From the NCBI GenBank assembly GCA_963767285.1, contig CAVYDJ010000001.1, positions 310,001 through 374,000 of the forward strand: 64,000 bases of DNA. Direction: 5' to 3'. The notes beneath the pieces are model-generated. The model made no database searches. It saw only the letters and a list, made by a program, of their open reading frames with translations, and was not told where the DNA came from. Below, piece by piece: positions 60,140-64,000 of this stretch. The position numbers and the translations under genes are program-made. Each line of letters starts with the position of its first letter. Position 1 is the first letter of the stretch. Source of the stretch: WHSW01 sp963767285. Lineage in GTDB: Bacteria; Actinomycetota; Thermoleophilia; Solirubrobacterales; 70-9.

Positions 60140-61648
60140 GTGGCGAACGAGGGGCCCGCACGGCGCGAGGACGAGGACGAGGAGGGCTCGCGCGCGGGCC
60201 GCATCTTCGCCGTCGTTCTTCTGATCGGCGCGGTGCTGCTCGTCTACGCCGTCTTGTTCAGGGGTGACAGCTACAAGGTGACCGCGGAGTTCGCCAACGC
60301 CGGCCAGCTGGTCGCGGGCAACGAGGTCGTGGTCGGAGGAGCGAAGGTAGGCACCGTCGACACGGTCGAGCTCGGGCCTCAGAACGAAGCCCTCGTCACC
60401 TTCTCGGTCGACGAGGAATACGCCCCGCTTCGCCGCGGCACGGTCGCGACGGTCCGCTCGCCCTCGCTCTCTCAGATCGCCGGGCGCCAGGTCCAGCTCA
60501 CCCTGCCCGTCGACGAGCAGGCGGGAACCGAGATCAAAGACGGCGGCACGATGGGCCAGTCAGAGACGGTCTCGGCCGTCGATCTAGACCAGCTCTTCAA
60601 CACGCTTGACCCCGACACGATCAAGGACTTCAAGCACGTGATCCAGGGCCTCGAGCTCTCCTATGAGGGCGTCGGTCCGCAGGCAAACCGCGGCCTCAAG
60701 TACCTGAACCCCTTCCTCTCGACCTCGCGGCGGCTGTTCGGCGAGCTCAACACCGACCAGACCGCGCTTGAGAACCTGATCGTCGACTCCTCAAAGCTCT
60801 CGGGAGCGCTGGCCGCCCGCGCCCCCGACGTCACCGCCCTGGTCGGCAACCTGAACCGGATGATGAACGCGATCGGCGATCGCAAGGAGCGCCTGGCCGC
60901 AGCGATCGCCCAGTTTCCCGAGTTCATGCGCACCGCCAACACGACCTTCGTCAACCTCAGGGCCGCGCTTGACGACGTCGACCCGCTCGTCGACGCCTCA
61001 AAGCCCGTCGCCACCGAGCTCAGGCCCTTCCTCGCCAAGCTCAGGGCCGCCGCCGCCGACGCGGTGCCGACGATCCGAGACCTCGATCAGATCGTCTTGG
61101 CCGCCCGGCGCCGAAACGACCTCGTCGAGCTCACCTCCCTTGCGCCCGACCTCGCCCGAGCCGGCGTCGGTGCGGGCTCGCCCGACTGCGGCAACGGCCC
61201 GGCCGACCCCGCCGACCTCAAGACCCCCGCCGACGACGACTATGACCAGGGCGCCTTCGGCGAAGCGGTCTGCTCGCTTGACAACTCAGAGCTCAACCTC
61301 GCCTTCTTTCGCGCCTACACCCCGGAGCTGGTCGGGTGGTTCGACGATTTCAGCGGCAGCTCGGGCTTCAACGACGCGATCGGCGGCATCGGCCGGGTCA
61401 GCACGTCTCTCAACGTCTTCAGCGTCTCGGGACCGGGCGGCGCCCCCAACCTGCTCGACCCCCTGACTCCCGCCGAGCTCGAGGCCTCCCTCGACACCGG
61501 CAACAACCGCCGCTGCCCGGGTTCGGCCGAGCATCCCGTCACCGACATCGACCCCTCCGACACCTCCGTCCCGTTCACCGACGGCGGCGCGCTCGACGAC
61601 GGTAAGGCGGGCGACTGCGACCCTACCCACCTCTCGCCGGGCACCTGA
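60140..61648 (+). CDS. MCE-family (MlaD-like) lipid-transport protein
   Basis: 502 residues. One N-terminal anchor helix (RIFAVVLLIGAVLLVYAVLF) is followed by a single MCE domain (about residues 45-125; VTAEFANAGQLVAGNEVVVG and YAPLRRGTVATVRSPSL), a long helical region (to about 330) and a C-terminal extracytoplasmic segment with four Cys. MCE proteins form tubes or rings that carry lipids between membranes, usually in operons with YrbE permeases and several paralogues; here it stands alone between a sugar kinase and a SHOCT protein. GTG start with TACGGA 6 nt upstream. Confidence 0.9.
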   Translation: MANEGPARREDEDEEGSRAGRIFAVVLLIGAVLLVYAVLFRGDSYKVTAEFANAGQLVAGNEVVVGGAKVGTVDTVELGPQNEALVTFSVDEEYAPLRRGTVATVRSPSLSQIAGRQVQLTLPVDEQAGTEIKDGGTMGQSETVSAVDLDQLFNTLDPDTIKDFKHVIQGLELSYEGVGPQANRGLKYLNPFLSTSRRLFGELNTDQTALENLIVDSSKLSGALAARAPDVTALVGNLNRMMNAIGDRKERLAAAIAQFPEFMRTANTTFVNLRAALDDVDPLVDASKPVATELRPFLAKLRAAAADAVPTIRDLDQIVLAARRRNDLVELTSLAPDLARAGVGAGSPDCGNGPADPADLKTPADDDYDQGAFGEAVCSLDNSELNLAFFRAYTPELVGWFDDFSGSSGFNDAIGGIGRVSTSLNVFSVSGPGGAPNLLDPLTPAELEASLDTGNNRRCPGSAEHPVTDIDPSDTSVPFTDGGALDDGKAGDCDPTHLSPGT

Positions 61649-61657
61649 CCGCCGGGC

Positions 61658-62149
61658 TCAGCCGAGCAGCTTGGCCTTCTGGGCCGCGAACTCCTCGTCG
61701 GTGAGGATCCCCTGCTGGTGCAGGTCGGCGAGCTGCTTGATCTGCTCGACCACGTCCTGGCCGCCGCCGCCCAGCGGCGCCGGAGCGGCCGGGGCGTTCA
61801 TCCCGACGAAGGTCTCGGAGACGTCGCCGAAGAGCTGGCGCATCGTCGCCCGCCCGTTGTCGTCGACGATCGTCGCGTAGGCCCAGGTGCCCGCCGGATC
61901 GCTCTGGTCGAACCAGACCGGATAGCGATCGCCCTGGCGGGGGATCTCGACCCGCGAGACGGTGGTCGCCTTCTGCGCGTCGAAGGGCGGCGAGCCGTCG
62001 AGCGGCTCGACCCGGAAGACCATCTTCACCCGCGGGTTGTCGTTGATCGTCATCCCGGTGTCCTGGACCGACACGACGGTCCCGGCGCCCTTGGCACCGG
62101 TCTCGAACAACTCAGCAGCCTGCTTCTTCTTGCTCTTGAAAAGCCCCAC
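61658..62149 (-). CDS. SHOCT-domain protein
   Basis: 163 residues. The N-terminal basic GLFKSKKKQAAEL precedes a beta domain (GAGTVVSVQDTGMTINDNPR, then VFRVEPLDGSPPFDAQKATT) similar to a small conserved module found with SHOCT, an Ala/Pro-rich linker, and a C-terminal SHOCT motif (EQIKQLADLHQQGILTDEEF, AAQKAKLLG), a short helical hairpin. SHOCT is thought to mediate oligomerisation; the beta domain recalls the DUF3592-type N-terminus. Function unknown. GTG start with TAGGGT 6 nt upstream. Confidence 0.82.
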   Translation of the reverse strand: MGLFKSKKKQAAELFETGAKGAGTVVSVQDTGMTINDNPRVKMVFRVEPLDGSPPFDAQKATTVSRVEIPRQGDRYPVWFDQSDPAGTWAYATIVDDNGRATMRQLFGDVSETFVGMNAPAAPAPLGGGGQDVVEQIKQLADLHQQGILTDEEFAAQKAKLLG

Positions 62150-62155
62150 AGGCCC

Positions 62156-62161
62156 ACCCTA
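62156..62161 (-). promoter_or_regulatory. -10 hexamer TAGGGT before SHOCT gene
   Basis: Minus strand, 6 nt from the GTG at 62149; same hexamer as before the first acyl-CoA dehydrogenase. Confidence 0.45.
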
Positions 62162-62189
62162 TCCGCAAACCAAGACCCCGCCCAAGCGG

Positions 62190-62235
62190 CGAACGTCCCG
62201 GAGCACGGCCTATCTGCCCAGCTCCGGGACGTTCG
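62190..62235. repeat. 15-bp perfect inverted repeat with 16-nt spacer
   Basis: Left arm CGAACGTCCCGGAGC (62190-62204) and right arm GCTCCGGGACGTTCG (62221-62235) are exact inverse copies. A third partial copy, TCCGGGACGTTCG, is at 62438-62450 in the orientation of the right arm. The arms lack a T-run, so a mobile-element or dispersed-repeat origin is more likely than a terminator. Confidence 0.75.
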
Positions 62236-62437
62236 ATGGCGCGAGCGCGAGCAGCTGCTGGGGGACCCCTTTCACCTTGACGTTGGTGCGGACGCGCGCA
62301 AGGAGAGGGCATGGCGACGCGCCGGGTGGGCCGTGCGCCGCCTGTCATCCGACGACGTCTACGAGCGCCCGCACCGCTGCGGGCCCGCTCCATCGGAATC
62401 AGGCGGCCGGTTGCGGTGCGGCGCATGAGTGCCTAAA
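62236..62437 (+). pseudogene. Remnant of a DUF559/Vsr-like nuclease domain protein
   Basis: No intact gene, but the plus strand reads PFHLDVGADARKERAWRRAG then WAVRRLSSDDVYERPHR with a stop soon after. This resembles the C-terminal part of DUF559/Vsr-like endonuclease-fold proteins (D-x-x-R...GW.V.R.....DV..RP). There is no start or N-terminal part; the piece begins at the right arm of the inverted repeat and ends at the third copy, so it looks like debris trapped between repeats. The similarity is short and the call tentative. Confidence 0.35.
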
Positions 62438-62450
62438 TCCGGGACGTTCG
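62438..62450. repeat. Third copy of TCCGGGACGTTCG
   Basis: Exact 13-bp direct repeat of 62223-62235, 215 bp apart, bracketing the nuclease-like remnant; it lies 16 nt from the 3' end of the tRNA gene. Confidence 0.7.
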
Positions 62451-62466
62451 CCCCCCTGCGGTCGAG

Positions 62467-62556
62467 CGGAGGGGGTGGGATTCGAACCCACGGACCGAGG
62501 GAACCCCGGTCAACGGCTTTCAAGGCCGCCGCATTCAACCGCTCTGCCACCCCTCC
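62467..62556 (-). tRNA. tRNA-Ser(UGA)
   Basis: Reverse strand 90 nt fold as a class II tRNA: acceptor GGAGGGG/CCCCTCC with discriminator G, D-arm GGCAGAGCGGTTGAATGC, anticodon loop CTTGAAA with anticodon TGA at 62520-62522, a long variable arm (GACCGGGGTTCCCTCGGTC) and T-arm GTGGGTTCGAATCCCAC. The long variable arm and G73 identify serine. CCA is not encoded. Confidence 0.96.
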
Positions 62557-62578
62557 GGGATCGGCCCAGTTTGACGAA

Positions 62579-62584
62579 TACGCT
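62579..62584 (+). promoter_or_regulatory. -10 hexamer TACGCT before lactone oxidase
   Basis: Ends 7 nt before the ATG at 62592 and supports this start in a frame that is open 630 nt further upstream. Confidence 0.45.
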
Positions 62585-62591
62585 TGAACCG

Positions 62592-63890
62592 ATGGCAGCG
62601 CGATGGAGCAACTGGGCGGGCGATCAGCGGTGCGCGCCGGTCGCGATCGAGTCGCCCGGCACGCGCGAGGAGCTCGCCGAGATCGTGCGCCGGGCCGGGG
62701 AGCGGGGCCTGCCGGTGCGCGCCTCGGGCTCCGGCCACTCGTTCACCGACGTCGCCCTCACCGACGGGGTGATGGTCCGTTGCGACCGGCTCGATCGAAT
62801 CCTCTCGGTCGACCGCGAGGCTGGCCTGGTCAAGGTCGAGGCGGGGATCGTCCTCCACGAGCTCACTCGCAGGCTCGACGAGCTCGGCCTCGCGTTCGAG
62901 AACCTCGGCGACATCGACCGCCAGACGCTCGCCGGCTCGATCGCCACCGGGACTCACGGCACCGGCGCGCGCCTGCGCAGCATCTCCGCGCAGATCGACG
63001 CGGTCGACCTCGTCCTCGCCGACGGCACCTCGCTCGAGATCTCGGCCGACTCCGATCCGGCGGCCCTGGCGGCGGCGCGGATCGGGCTCGGGGCGCTGGG
63101 GCTCGTCTACGCCGTCACGATCCGGACCGTTCCCGCGTTCACCCTCGACCGGATCGACAGCCCGCGGCCGCTCGACGAGGTGCTCGCGAACCTCGACGAG
63201 CTCAACGCCGCCTCGGACCACTTCGAGTTCTACGTGTTCCCGCATACCGACACGGCCCTGTGCCGCGAGAGCCGTCGCACGAACGAGCCACCGCGGCCGC
63301 GGTCCCGGGCTGCGATCTACGCGCAGGAGGTGATGCTCGAGAACTGGGTAGGCGGCGCCTTCTCGCTGATCGCCCGGCGCTTCCCCTCGCAGGTCCCCCG
63401 TCTGGCACGGCTGGCGGCGAGTGGCACCGGACGCTCGCAAAAGGTCGACCGCAGCTACCGGGTCTTCGCCTCCGAGCGGCGCATCAAGTTCACCGAGATG
63501 GAGTACGGAATCCCTCGCGAGCACGTCGCCGAGGCGGTCCGCCGCGTGCTGCAGCTCGCCGGGCGTGTCCGGCCCCCGGTCGCGTTCCCGATCGAGGTCC
63601 GCTTCGCCGCCGCCGACGATGTCCTGCTCAGCGCCGCCCACGGCCGCGACGTCGCCTACGTCGCCGTTCACCAGGACCGCAAGCTCGACTGGCAGCCCTA
63701 CTTCCGGGGCGTCGAGGAGATCATGGACTCATACGGCGGTCGCCCGCACTGGGGCAAGCGCCACTTCCAGACCGCCGAGACGCTGGCGCCGCGCTACCCC
63801 CGCTTCGCCGACTTCCTCGCGCTCCGCGACCGCCTGGATCCCGACCGGCGGTTCGCGAACGGGTTCACCGAGCGGGTGCTCGGCGTCTAG
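62592..63890 (+). CDS. FAD-linked sugar-lactone oxidase (ALO/GULO family)
   Basis: 432 residues. The N-terminal FAD domain has VRASGSGHSFTDVALTDGVM, where the His of GSGHSF is the covalent flavin-linkage site in vanillyl-alcohol-oxidase-fold proteins, and TLAGSIATGTHGTG. The C-terminal D-arabinono-1,4-lactone oxidase domain ends PHWGKRHFQTAETLAPRYPR then DPDRRFANGFTERVLG, the usual terminus. It oxidises an aldonolactone or alditol with oxygen or a dye acceptor. No Shine-Dalgarno precedes the ATG. The exact substrate cannot be set. Confidence 0.92.
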   Translation: MAARWSNWAGDQRCAPVAIESPGTREELAEIVRRAGERGLPVRASGSGHSFTDVALTDGVMVRCDRLDRILSVDREAGLVKVEAGIVLHELTRRLDELGLAFENLGDIDRQTLAGSIATGTHGTGARLRSISAQIDAVDLVLADGTSLEISADSDPAALAAARIGLGALGLVYAVTIRTVPAFTLDRIDSPRPLDEVLANLDELNAASDHFEFYVFPHTDTALCRESRRTNEPPRPRSRAAIYAQEVMLENWVGGAFSLIARRFPSQVPRLARLAASGTGRSQKVDRSYRVFASERRIKFTEMEYGIPREHVAEAVRRVLQLAGRVRPPVAFPIEVRFAAADDVLLSAAHGRDVAYVAVHQDRKLDWQPYFRGVEEIMDSYGGRPHWGKRHFQTAETLAPRYPRFADFLALRDRLDPDRRFANGFTERVLGV

Positions 63891-64000
63891 TCCTCGCGGT
63901 ATGCGCGCAGGGCGCTCTCCCGGTCGGGGTCCCAGCGCCCGCGGACGATGACGTCGTCGCGGAAGGTCCACACCGCGTAGAAGGTCATGTCGATCTCGAC
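63887..64000 (-). CDS. NTF2/SnoaL-like protein (3' end only)
   Basis: 37 codons plus TAG are visible, continuing beyond the right edge: VEIDMTFYAVWTFRDDVIVR then GRWDPDRESALRAYRED. The x-x-x-FYAVWTFRDD-x-I-V-R pattern followed by a DR..AL.A helix is the usual C-terminal strand and helix of SnoaL-like/NTF2-fold proteins. Its stop overlaps the convergent oxidase stop by three bases. Function cannot be stated from this part. Confidence 0.7.
   Translation of the reverse strand, partial: VEIDMTFYAVWTFRDDVIVRGRWDPDRESALRAYRED

Overview
The window is very GC-rich, with tightly packed genes, many GTG/TTG starts, short overlaps and Actinobacteria-type enzymes: acyl-CoA carboxylase beta plus a separate small epsilon-like subunit, a single-chain methylmalonyl-CoA mutase catalytic subunit, MCE protein, dodecin, and secreted RTX, PKD and thrombospondin-3 proteins. 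I infer a chromosomal segment of an environmental actinobacterium, most likely class Thermoleophilia (Solirubrobacterales or Gaiellales). No phage, plasmid, CRISPR or intact insertion sequence is visible.

Layout. 1-4.8 kb: 3' part of a polar amino-acid ABC importer, two acyl-CoA dehydrogenases and an alpha/beta hydrolase. 4.9-7.4 kb (minus): citrate synthase, two small unknown genes (one with a CTG start) and a GerW-family protein in one tight unit. 7.4-16 kb: PfkB kinase, secreted coiled-coil protein, quinone oxidoreductase, DEAD-box helicase, acetyltransferase, methyltransferase, flippase-like and other membrane proteins, HAD hydrolase. 16-23.5 kb: DUF4091 protein, aminoglycoside phosphotransferase-like kinase with acyl-CoA dehydrogenase, methyltransferase, TauE/SafE exporter with Rrf2 regulator, PHP phosphoesterase. 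23.5-25.5 kb: a secreted thrombospondin-3 protein gene broken by many frameshifts. 25.5-27.7 kb: class III adenylate cyclase and acyltransferase. 27.8-32.1 kb: assimilatory sulfate reduction (sir-cysH-sat-cysC). 32.2-35.5 kb: dodecin, carboxylase epsilon-like subunit, ornithine cyclodeaminase-like enzyme, M28 peptidase and an unknown protein. 35.5-42.1 kb: secreted M6 protease, FKBP isomerase, VCBS-repeat protein and an unknown exported protein. 42.2-47.6 kb: acyl-CoA carboxylase beta and methylmalonyl-CoA mutase around small unknown genes. 47.6-51.2 kb: RTX protein, ATP-grasp enzyme, exported beta-helix-like protein. 51.2-59.1 kb: two GT4 glycosyltransferases, UDP-glucuronate decarboxylase, ECF sigma factor, GH84, SGNH hydrolase and GH26-like genes. 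59.2-64 kb: PfkB kinase, MCE protein, SHOCT protein, tRNA-Ser(UGA), sugar-lactone oxidase and the 3' end of an NTF2-like gene.

How the genes fit together. Acyl-CoA dehydrogenases, carboxylase and mutase point to fatty/branched acyl-CoA and propionyl-CoA breakdown into the TCA cycle, where citrate synthase sits. The sulfate operon and the TauE/SafE exporter both carry similar dyads next to their -10 elements, and the Rrf2 gene beside the exporter is the obvious candidate regulator. The 51-59 kb block looks like synthesis and remodelling of an extracellular glycan.

The most notable non-coding signals are a TAnnnT hexamer 6-10 nt before the start codon of about twenty genes (leaderless transcription), a pair of intergenic hairpins with different arms but the same GCGAAGC tip, a 15-bp inverted repeat next to a nuclease-like remnant beside tRNA-Ser, and a 14-bp LacI-like palindrome before the VCBS gene.
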